Positions 55,081-64,000 of a stretch of DNA of 64,000 nt are shown here, piece after piece. The position numbers and the translations under genes were made by a program. Origin of the DNA: Alnus glutinosa (taxonomy: Eukaryota; Streptophyta; Magnoliopsida; Fagales; Betulaceae); contig NC_084891.1 of the NCBI RefSeq assembly GCF_958979055.1, positions 23,748,001 to 23,812,000 on the forward strand, written 5' to 3'. A model generated the notes under the pieces. It ran no database searches and was not told the origin of the DNA. It saw nothing but the letters and a program-made list of their open reading frames with translations. Each line of letters starts with the position of its first letter. Position 1 is the stretch's first letter.

Positions 55081-57381
55081 TCATGTCCAGGTGAAAGCAA
55101 TTGGACTCCCAACCTGGTGATTCTCGCTGGACCAGACCAAACGAGCGAAGCTGGTTGAACCAGACGGCATAGAACTGGCAGTGAATGTCACGGTGAAGCT
55201 TTTCTTCTCGTACAGTTCACTGAAAGTGAGTGATTTTGGTTCAACCAAGATTTTCACATCGGGTGATGACACAGAAACGGTATATGTTCCCGGAGTGCCC
55301 ACATTAGTCAGAGTCCTGGTGTATTTTACAGTGCTTGTTTCTCCAACTCCACCTCCTTTGTCTGAAGCTGTTTCTAGAGGAACAGCGAAAGATGGGTAAT
55401 TAAAATCTCCTATGGTGTATTTCTTGCTTGAATCACAGGTGAACTGCATGTTTGTGGCAAGCTTGATTTGAGCAGAGGTATAATTTGAGGCGCATAGGAA
55501 GCCTAGGTAGTCATCAACCGTGGTATCGTAAACGAGGCCAGGATCAAGAGCAGCAACTGGATCCGCATGTCCAGCGCCGTAGTCAAACGGTGTTGATGGT
55601 TTTCCGGTAGCGATATCCTGTATGGTTTCCCCACTTTTGTATTTAGGGTAAGCTGTGGTCATGAGGGCAGACTTGATGGCTGCAGGGCTCCATTCTGGGT
55701 GAGCAGCCTTGAGGAATGCGGCTAACCCGCTTACATGCGGGCATGACATTGATGTACCGGAAACAATATTGAAGCTTACATGCCTGGTATCACTGTCTTG
55801 CCCTGTTGGTCCGACTGCACCTGTCCACCCAGCCAGGATATTGACTCCTGGCGCTATTAGGTCCGGCTTGAGTATTCCCGGAGTGAGCAAATTTGGACCT
55901 CTAGAACTGAATGCTGCAACTACCGGTGAGGGTTTAACATCTAATTTCGTGTATCCGGGACCAATTATAGCAGTGGGATTAGGATCCGAGTGGATATAGT
56001 TCTTTATGGCATCGCCGGTTTTCTGTCCTACAGCTGCTGTAGGCAAGAGATGTGAATCGGCAACTAACTCCTCCCCATAAGAATCTGTGTTAGCTAATAT
56101 CATCCCCACGCCACCAGCTTTTCTAACCGCTATACCCTTTTCCACCCTAGCATTTGATCCTCGATCACATACCACAATTTTCCCGGCAGCTTTTTCTGGA
56201 ATCAGACTGTCAGTCAAGCACAGACGACCATATGTCACGTTACTTACACTATCGGCATAAACAAGTGGTAAAAGAGGATCAATTAACGGTTTCCCGTTAT
56301 AGAGTGATACACCAGTGTAATTCTTCCCGTTTCCGAGGGAAACATCAACGGGAAAATCACGGTCCAAAGTTCCAGCACCCACAGTGGTTATCCAAGGCGC
56401 AACGTTGGTTAAAGAACTTGGGCCTGGTCCACCATTCCCAGCAGAGCATGATACAAGGATTCCCTGTGCCGTTGCTTTGAAAGCTCCAATGGCGACAATG
56501 TCTCTGTAGTAGTCGGGTGTCCCTCCCCCAATAGACATGGATATGACATGGACCCCATCTTCAATGGCCTTCTCGATTGCTGCTGCAATATCTGAGCTGA
56601 AACATCCACCGAGCCAGCACACCTTGTATGTGGCTACTCGGGCGTGTGTTGCCATACCACGAGCTGTCCCAGAAGCAAAACCAAAGAGGTTAGCTCCTTG
56701 CACGGCTGACCCTGCTGCTGTTGTTGAGGTGTGAGTTCCATGGCCGTCATCATCCCTTGGTGATTTTGATTCCGCCTTTTCCTCAATCGGTCCAAACGCT
56801 GCTTCATACCCTTTTGAGAAAGACCTTGCGCCTATAAGTTTGCGGTTACAGCTTGATGAATTGAAGTTCTTACCCACCTCACATTCACCTTTCCAGCCAC
56901 TCGGTACCGGCCCCAAACCCGTGTCGTCGTAGCTCTTGATTTCCGGCCATACACCGGTGTCCAATACGCCAACAATCACCTCGCTGGCTTCGTTTTTCGT
57001 GGGGAAGAGAGCCTCAGTTTTATCTAGTCCAAGGAACTCCGGCGTCCGAGTTGTATGAAGCTCGTATATCACTTCAGGCAGGACACCGAGAATTCCTGGT
57101 TGCTTTTGAAGTGACTGAGCTTCCTCGGCCGTCAGCCTTGTGGAGAAGCCATGGATTATGTTGTTGTAGGTGTAAAGCATGTCCGCTGAGTCGGATACCG
57201 AGTTTAAAGATGCGGCGTACCACTCAAAGTGGTCGTTGAAACTTGACGGCATGTTGCTCCTGTCCATGCGAATTATGTAAGTCTGTTTTGATTGCTGCTT
57301 TTGCTCATCTGCTACCGCGTGTGTGTAAGAGAACATTAGAAACAAAAACATCTTCAGAAGCCTGAAAGCCATAATCTTCAT
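55081..57381 (-). CDS. SBT1: Subtilisin-like serine protease, SBT1.7-like
   Basis: Secreted plant subtilase of the SBT1 group, expected in the cell wall; the Arabidopsis relative SBT1.7 (ARA12) acts in seed-coat mucilage. One uninterrupted exon, 766 residues, the usual length. An N-terminal signal peptide (about 1-24) is followed by the I9 propeptide (TYIIRMDRSNMPSSF to about 108), with the mature enzyme starting near TTRTPEFLGL. Catalytic residues are Asp141 (GVLDTGVWPE), His214 (DDDGHGTHTS), Asn316 (SCSAGNGGPG) and Ser544 (SGTSMSCPHVSG). The PA domain inserted at about 360-470 and the C-terminal fibronectin III-like domain (NYPSFAV to IAFTWT) are complete. Several N-x-S/T sites are visible. 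No intron, frameshift or missing residue was seen; a lack of introns is normal for this group. Confidence 0.97.
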   Translation of the reverse strand: MKIMAFRLLKMFLFLMFSYTHAVADEQKQQSKQTYIIRMDRSNMPSSFNDHFEWYAASLNSVSDSADMLYTYNNIIHGFSTRLTAEEAQSLQKQPGILGVLPEVIYELHTTRTPEFLGLDKTEALFPTKNEASEVIVGVLDTGVWPEIKSYDDTGLGPVPSGWKGECEVGKNFNSSSCNRKLIGARSFSKGYEAAFGPIEEKAESKSPRDDDGHGTHTSTTAAGSAVQGANLFGFASGTARGMATHARVATYKVCWLGGCFSSDIAAAIEKAIEDGVHVISMSIGGGTPDYYRDIVAIGAFKATAQGILVSCSAGNGGPGPSSLTNVAPWITTVGAGTLDRDFPVDVSLGNGKNYTGVSLYNGKPLIDPLLPLVYADSVSNVTYGRLCLTDSLIPEKAAGKIVVCDRGSNARVEKGIAVRKAGGVGMILANTDSYGEELVADSHLLPTAAVGQKTGDAIKNYIHSDPNPTAIIGPGYTKLDVKPSPVVAAFSSRGPNLLTPGILKPDLIAPGVNILAGWTGAVGPTGQDSDTRHVSFNIVSGTSMSCPHVSGLAAFLKAAHPEWSPAAIKSALMTTAYPKYKSGETIQDIATGKPSTPFDYGAGHADPVAALDPGLVYDTTVDDYLGFLCASNYTSAQIKLATNMQFTCDSSKKYTIGDFNYPSFAVPLETASDKGGGVGETSTVKYTRTLTNVGTPGTYTVSVSSPDVKILVEPKSLTFSELYEKKSFTVTFTASSMPSGSTSFARLVWSSENHQVGSPIAFTWT

Positions 57382-57534
57382 TTTCTCTCGCAGTTTATTT
57401 GTGAGATTGAGAGCAGAGTTTCAGGCTATTTGGTGAGTTCAATGTTTGGTAGTGGTTGTTTCTGAAATGCAATGGGGAACTGAATATCACATGGGCATTG
57501 GAGAGGGGTTCTCTTGGTCCATAGCTATAGCTAA

Positions 57535-57543
57535 TAATATATA
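57535..57543 (-). promoter_or_regulatory. Candidate TATA box of the subtilase gene
   Basis: TATATATTA on the gene strand, about 154 bp upstream of the ATG. Position would imply a leader of roughly 120 bp. Motif-only evidence. Confidence 0.4.
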
Positions 57544-57570
57544 GGTTCGTTTGACAAAACCTTTTAGATG

Positions 57571-57604
<34 letters not shown>

Positions 57605-57751
57605 AAGAAAGTGTTTTGATTTGAAATAAAGGTTAGAAATAATTTTGAGTATTCTGTTTTGAGTTATTTGTTAATGCTTTTTTTTGGTAAAAAGCAAAAA
57701 GTTTGGACAAAAGGCATTACCAAATGGATCCACTTTGCTGAAAGGTAATAG

Positions 57752-58158
57752 CATGTTTGGGAATGCATTGAGAAACGGGTAAAACTTGGATTGGGCAAAA
57801 CTTCCGGAAATCAATATTTACAAAAATGCCATTGATAGGCAAAACTTCCTAATGATTTCCGGAAGTTTTGCTCCATCGTAGCACTGCTCTTGAGAAACAT
57901 AACTTTTGTCTATGGAAAAAGCTTGAAAAGGCTCTTTAAAAAAATGCCTCATTTTTAAGCTTTCCGACAACATAATTTTAGGCTTTTTTTTTTAGAGTAA
58001 AAAGGTCCCAAAAAAATAAAAAAATGATTTTTTAAAATTTTCACCAAATGAATTCATTTTTACTTGGCATAACTTTTTGTGTTAAATTCATTTTTGCTTG
58101 GCATAACTTTTTGTGTTAAAGGCATTTTTTAAGCTTCTCAGCACAATCCCAAACAAAA
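57752..58158. mobile_element. MITE remnant
   Basis: The left 'gcatgtttgggaatgcattg' and right 'tcagcacaatcccaaacaaa' are imperfect inverted ends. Inside, a unit of about 37 bp ('ttcatttttacttggcataa', 'ctttttgtgttaaa') is tandemly doubled at 58050-58120. Confidence 0.45.
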
Positions 58159-59473
58159 TCTAACTCCCTTGGGAATTATATGATACCGGGTTTTGCATCA
58201 AGGTCTGGAAACAAATTTTGGAGACAAATAATTGATGTTATCAAGCAAAAATTATTCAATACTTGAAGGACTAATCTGTATTGAATAATTAATTTTTGAA
58301 GTACTAATCTGGCTCAGGGAAAAAAGAAAAAAAGGAGGGACTAATCTCTGGCAAATGAGGCATATCACTGTCACATAAACTTTACAGGTCAGTATCCATG
58401 TTAGCAAATGCCCTTATTTTAGGTTGCGTGTTGCTTTCAAGTCAAATGCGATAATTGTGCAGCAAAACTTTCAATCAGTTCATATTAGCAATGATAATTG
58501 CGCTTGTCGTTGCTCCAGGGGTCTGGATTTGGACAGAAATCCTTTTCAAATCAGCCTTTTAAAAGTGATTCGTGCTTTTCAATCAGTGACAGGTATAACA
58601 TTTTTAATGTGTTTGATTGGCATCTCATTTTTTTTATTTATGCATTAAGAGTACCTCTCATTTTGTACACATGATTTAGGAGTGATGATAAATTATTATT
58701 CTTTCCAAAACTTTTAAGTTAACGAAAAAATAAGAAATTAAATCATGGTAAAGTTAATGAAAAAACAAAAATAAAAAATGATATGGTCCAACATTTATAA
58801 ATTTATAAGTAGCTTTCTAGGTCTTAATATTTTAATGGCAAATAGAAAATAATGGTAAAGTTAAAGAAAGTAAAAACTTGGAGGGAATCTTTTATCTTTT
58901 CAATCATCGCCCGATTGACAACTCCCATCTCCTCCCCTTTTCTTATTTCTACTTTTATTAAAAAAATATCAAGTTTAAAATATTTTTATTTTTTATATTA
59001 CACTATTTAAATAAAATAACCTTCTACAATATAATTTTTTTTATTCCTTTTTATATAATTTTTTTTTAAAAAAAAAATTATATCACATCAATTATTTTTA
59101 ACTTCCTCTTACAAAACAAATCACCTCAAATACTGGGAGAATGGGATTGTCAAAAGGGGGCCGATCATGCTCCACGAGGGCAAAAAAAATTGAAGTCTGA
59201 AGAGGAAAGAAAGGACAAGTCGCTGAAATTATTGGAACAAATTGCTAGGCATTCAATCTGAAATTGACCACATCTTTTCATCCAACAACCCACCATTCAC
59301 ATACATCCCATAAAACTAACACTCCTCCCCGTAGAGGCCTAGTGGAATGACCAGTGACCACTAACAGTATTGAATGATCGATGCCAAGGTTTTGGCATCT
59401 TTCAAGGACAACTTTCCTCCACTAACCAAATTATCAACGACTTGTGTGTTGGTGGTTTATTATATATAATAAA
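58159..59473. other. Intergenic, nothing recognised
   Basis: AT-rich. A 74-codon ORF at 58424-58648 has no recognisable domain. Confidence 0.45.
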
Positions 59474-60213
59474 GGGTCACATACTTTATTGGTATTTGAG
59501 TTATTAACTTTTTTAAGTTTAGTATTTGAGTTTTTTATTTGTTTAATAAGTAGTATTTGAATTTATGAGTAAAAATTATTTTAATATTTCTGTTACATTT
59601 TTTGTCCAAATTGAGTCACTCTTTTGGCCAAAATAGGGGTGGCCAGCCACCCCGCCACCCCTTTTCTTTTTCTTTTTTTTTTTTAATTTTTTTTATATAA
59701 TGTCTCGTGCCAACCTCACGTGTCAGACTGTTAATATTTAAACGGAAAATGTAACAGAAATATCACATATGAAACAGATGAAAAATCAACTACTAAATTT
59801 AAAAAAACAGAAAACTCAGGCACTAATAAGATATTTAACCCTATAATACTTTTAAGTTTAGTATTTGAGTTTTTATTTGTTTAATAAATAGTATCTGAAT
59901 TTATGAGTAAAAATTATTTTAGTATTTCTGTCACATTTTTTGTCCAAATTGAGTCACTCTCTTGGCCAAAATAAGGGTGGCCAGCCACCCCGCCACCCCT
60001 TTTCTTTTTCTTTTTTTAAGTTTTTTTTTTTAATTAATTTTAAAGATTTTTTTTAATTTTTTTTTATTTAGTGTCTCGTGCCAACCTCACGTGTCAGACT
60101 GTTAATATTTAAACGGAAAATGTAACAGAAATATCACATATGAAACAGATGAAAAATCAACTACTAAATTTAAAAAAACTGAAAACTCAGGCACTAATAA
60201 GATATTTAACCCT
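59474..60213. mobile_element. Tandemly duplicated inverted-repeat element
   Basis: Two direct copies, about 59474-59842 and 59843-60213, share long stretches such as 'tttaagtttagtatttgag', 'ggtggccagccaccccgcca' and 'aacctcacgtgtcagactgt'. Each copy has inverted arms around a GC-rich ggtggcc core and ends 'gatatttaaccctataat'. Copy 2 lacks the outermost part of the left arm. It is the same design family as 3211-3897. Non-coding. Confidence 0.8.
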
Positions 60214-61307
60214 ATAATAAAAGTTATATCGAAGGAACAAGTCAGTTTACTTCCTAAAATCTCTTGCTCATCCTAAAAATTCATTGATAATTTTGTTTTT
60301 TAAAATTAAAATTAAAATAAATAAATAATCAATCTGACATCCCATAAACCATAAAGGAAGTAGACTATGGGTAGTTGCAAAACAAGGCAAAGACTACGGG
60401 AGTGGTGATCGGCTAGGGGTTGGTGGAGGAGCACCGGCGGTCAAGTAAGATTATATTATGAGAGGGAGGTTGAATAGAGTGTTTTGTGGGTTTGGTGCGG
60501 GTGACTTTTTTTATTAGGAGTGGTAATTCGTATTTACGTATCAAGTCTGAATCGTGTTGAGACATGAATATATAATTAATTAATTAAATAAACTGAAACT
60601 CTTAATTTTAATCCGTTAATTTCGTATTAAATTAGCGGGCGGTGTTACAAATTGTAAATCATACTTCTTGGCTATGTTCTTTGGGCATTTGGATTCTTTC
60701 CGGTTCAAAAGAATTGGAGAGGAGCTAGTTAGTTAAAATGAATGAGCAAACTTGTCAAAAAAAATATATATATATGAAATAACAAGTTTACCCCTTAACT
60801 TAAACTAATCAGCTACTTTTTAATTCTTTTGAAGTAAAAATGATGAGTAATTCTAAATGTCATATCCATATTTATCTTGTGTCCCTCTAAAAATGATGTA
60901 ATTTTTAAAATTACCCTATAATCAAAATTTAACGATAATTTTAAAAGTCACCCCATTTTTAGAGAGATATGAGTACGACATGCAGTATTATTGAAAAAGG
61001 ATTGTTATTCGTTCTTTAGAGGTGGGGCATTTTAGTTTCTTTTCATGTAGTGAGCTTGCAGTAGCTAGCAAATGGACAGGTGGCTCATAGACCTTTATCA
61101 ACTTTATGTTTGAATAAGTACTTAGTTATCTCCCTATTAGTTATTACTAATCATTTTGAATTAAAAAAAATTGTTTTGATGCGATATAAATAATGAAAAG
61201 TATTTTTTTGGTGAATTCCACGCGTTGTGTTTTGAAAAGACAATTATAAAAAATAAAAAATAAATATTATTGAAATCCATAGATAATGCATTTTGATTAA
61301 GAAATGA
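60214..61307. other. Intergenic, nothing recognised
   Basis: AT-rich DNA without a recognisable gene. Confidence 0.45.
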
Positions 61308-61591
61308 AAAATGTTAAATTTACAACACCAATACAACAACCACACAACAATCATTCACGTGAGGGTGGACCCGAGATTTGATTCTTGTACAACACCATTA
61401 CAACAACTACACAACAACCCTTCACATGAGGGTGGGCCCCAGTGTATGGGACTTACCCTCATGTGAGGGGTTGTTGTGCAGCTGTTGTATTGGTGTTGTA
61501 AATCTAACATTTTTCTTTTCCTACACACTGGAGCCCACACTCATGTGAAGGGTTGTTATGTGATTGTTGTGATGATGTTGTGTATGAATCA
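61308..61591. mobile_element. Double hairpin MITE in A-B-A'-B' order
   Basis: Arm A (61308-61370) pairs with A' (61453-61513): 'acaacaccaatacaac' against 'ttgtattggtgttgt'. Arm B (61380-61448) pairs with B' (61525-61591): 'cacatgagggtgggccccag' against 'ctggagcccacactcatgtg'. A and B are themselves related direct repeats, so the block contains two overlapping copies of one hairpin family. Confidence 0.75.
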
Positions 61592-63583
61592 AATTCCTTA
61601 AGAAATTGATTATCGTAAGGGCTGATCATGACTGAAACCGAAATGCCCCATCTTATCTTCAGGAAAATTAGCTGGAAAAGGGGCCCGCCACTCATAATTG
61701 CACGAGATAGTGGTTGCACTGGCTAATGTTTCGCAGGGATCTTGTGAGCGATAAATTGAAGCTTAAGAGTTAAGACACTTCGTTAAGTCATAACGAGAAC
61801 TTGAAATTGACGACAAATTGTCAGATTCCGGAGGGTAGCACTGTTTTTGGGGTCCAATCTTTTACTGGTTTAAAGTCGTCGTATTAACTGTACGAGCAGG
61901 CGAGGCTTTGGATCTTCGAAAAAGAACATTTTTCTGATGCACACTGATCTCGACGCCGACACGGGTCCATGTCCTTCTGTTCTGCCCCTTCCGATCACCA
62001 TCTGGCTCCCAATAATTTTGCAACACTGACTAAGAGAAAGCAACGTGAACGTTGCAGCAGATGCCGCTCATGGAGGTTTCTTTTTCAGTAGGTGTCTTTT
62101 CGATTTCAAGTACGTGGATACGAAAAGGAAGAAGAAGATAAGAGATAAATGCGAGAAAATATAAACAAATTGGTTGGTTATTGATTCCTCCCTCAATCTA
62201 TCTTAGATAGAAATCTGGACAATTATTTGGTAGGCCTCTAGATTTGTGGCATGCTGTTTCTTGCTTGTCACTATCCTACACTACTACTTAATGAACACAA
62301 CCTTCATTTTAGTGCAATTCAAGTTGTTGGAACAGTTTCTTAATGCTAATAAATGGCTTATCAATTCATCCCTGCAGACCTAGGGGCACAATAGTCCGGC
62401 AGAAAATAACTTCCATGTTTAAGGTAGTTTAATGTCCGAGAAGAAAAATTGAGCGTACTAATTACGAGTTTTGAGTTCATGGACAGAAATTCCCGTAAGC
62501 GTTTAGACTTGATCATGGGCGGTTATTTTCCACGATGACCTAAGTTTAAGCATGTATCTTCCCCGCAATTAAGAGTCTATTCAACGTAGTGGGGCTGAAA
62601 CGTGATTATCTGACCTGTAGCGCAATTTATTGCTAATGGGTGGATTCCCTACCATGCACGGCATGGTGGATCATGGTCTTGGACCGGCTTTGGGCTCATC
62701 GATCGGTTATATCTTAAGGGTTAAGGAATTAATCAAATTAATATCCAACGGTCATAAGACTTTTAGATCAAGGACTGGTCCTTTAACATATTCCCATAGA
62801 CCATAGTGAGTTTTAATTCCGTTTTAGGGACTATTAAAACATTATTTTTCTTTGCTTTCACCTTTTGTTATTAGTGGAAGTATTTCTTAATTGCATAATT
62901 AAAACAATCTTTCTTTATTTTTTTCACATTAAGTAAAATATTGCCATTTATGGCCAGAAAAGAAAAAGAATAGTACCATTCATGAAGCTAAACAAATTTT
63001 TTATGTACCTAGTTTTTAATGGGATTATGCAGCAATGATAATTTTTCTTTTTCTTTTTTTGTGGTCTACCAGGAGGACTAATAGTCTAATACCAGAAAAG
63101 GAGAGGTTATTATAAATTATCAACTGCAGTAATATAGTACTAAATCAGAAATTCAGAAAATATATAAATCACATGTTAATAGAAATTGAGAAATTATTAA
63201 ATGGAGGATCCCATTCTTTTATTCTAAAAGAAAATGTTCAAATTTCTGGCGAGAGCCCAACTCATTTTCTATATGGGTCCTCCATGTTCGGCATATTGGG
63301 CTAGAAAAAGGAAGAAAATAAATCTAAAGTTAGCTTGGAAAACTCCACCCTGTCAAGTTGGTTTGGACCTTTTGAAAAAGCCCATTTTGTAGGCGCATAG
63401 CCCAGCACTTCAACATATTCTCCAGAAAGTAAGCTTTATTCAAAGTTTTTTTTTTTTTTTTTTTTTTTTAATAAAAATAAAAATAAAAAATTTAAATTTA
63501 TTCATAAGCTTTATTCAAGTTGAAACTTCGTGGTTTCAATCATGTTGAATCATTATAGTTCTGACACGTGATTTCTTTGTCGA
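61592..63583. other. Intergenic, nothing recognised
   Basis: No gene, RNA or defined repeat was identified. A poly-T/poly-A junction lies at 63447-63472. Confidence 0.45.
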
Positions 63584-63761
63584 AAAATGCTATATGTACT
63601 TAAACTGTTACAAAGAGAATCTTACTAATTGATGTGGAGTTTATTCATTGTAGATGATCAAAATAATTAATAAAAATAAATGCTACGAGCACCAATGAAT
63701 AAGCTCCACATCATCTTAGTAAGGCTCTCTTTGTAAAAGTTTAAGTACATATAGCATTTAT
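63584..63761. mobile_element. Hairpin MITE
   Basis: Left 'aaatgctatatgtacttaaa' is the inverted copy of right 'tttaagtacatatagcattt'. The arms extend about 66 bp each through 'gatgtggag(t/c)ttattcattg'. The loop is AT-rich, with no coding capacity. Confidence 0.85.
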
Positions 63762-64000
63762 CTTCTTTGTCTAGCTATGGATGATTTGAAGCTTGTCACT
63801 CATCTTCTTTTTGTTGATGCTGCATCAAATAAAGGAATGAAGTTGCTTATTGCTACATGATCATGAAATTGAAGGCCTGGCTATTCTTAATTACCAAGAT
63901 GCAAATCTATCTTATATTTTTGGATGGCTTTCTTCTGTCTTGATGAAAATTGGTGGCGTCTATAACTCTTCATAACTTCGTTAGGAATCATGCAATGTAC

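Noticed and set aside
55181..57239. Several plus-strand ORFs opposite the subtilase
   Set aside because: They are antisense shadows of a complete, conserved coding region.
58424..58648. 74-codon ORF with a hydrophobic C-terminus
   Set aside because: AT-rich intergenic DNA readily gives such frames; no family match or promoter context.

Overview
The window is nuclear DNA of a eudicot flowering plant, probably a woody rosid, though the species cannot be fixed from the sequence. The evidence is spliced genes with GT-AG introns, plant-only families (SnRK2 kinase, VQ protein, plant cysteine oxidase, SBT1 subtilase), AT-rich intergenic DNA, and many small inverted-repeat transposons and LTR retrotransposon remains. 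There are no operons. The genes are independent units on both strands and do not form an obvious pathway.

Layout. 1-2400 (-): a subclass I SnRK2 kinase whose last exon(s) lie beyond the window start. 2.4-8.2 kb: promoter, an inverted-repeat element, degenerate LTR sequence and a hairpin MITE. 8250-9262 (-): a complete four-exon plant cysteine oxidase. 9.6-9.9 kb: a CT microsatellite next to an exact 108-bp tandem duplication. 13233-14886 (-): a complete four-exon 14-3-3 protein. 15-21.7 kb: transposon fragments, including a gypsy-type LTR with a primer-binding-like site. 21735-22712 (-): an intronless VQ9-like protein.

26-38 kb is transposon-rich. It holds a MITE filled with CCGGAATCCGG-like palindromes, and then a nest: a 9.2-kb LTR retrotransposon on the minus strand (28073-37264) inserted in the terminal repeat of a Mutator-type MITE (28061-37972). 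Both levels have near-perfect target-site duplications. The retrotransposon has a primer-binding site and a polypurine tract but no recognisable gag-pol. Its only sizeable sense ORF encodes a hydrophobic segment followed by nine 11-residue repeats.

38634-47204 (+): a ten-exon zinc alcohol dehydrogenase-like gene. Its introns are swollen by insertions: a frameshifted GeBP-family gene fragment, an (AT)n tract of about 140 bp, small transposons, and a copia-type LTR with its primer-binding site. 50608-53457 (+): an ankyrin-repeat/RMT2-type arginine methyltransferase in three exons. 55081-57381 (-): an intronless SBT1.7-like subtilase. 57.4-64 kb: no gene recognised, several hairpin MITEs.

Exon models are manual reconstructions. 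Every listed junction keeps the reading frame and gives family-typical protein. No CRISPR array, tRNA or rRNA gene was seen, and nothing looks like a clearly new biological system. The least explained item is the repeat-bearing ORF inside the retrotransposon.
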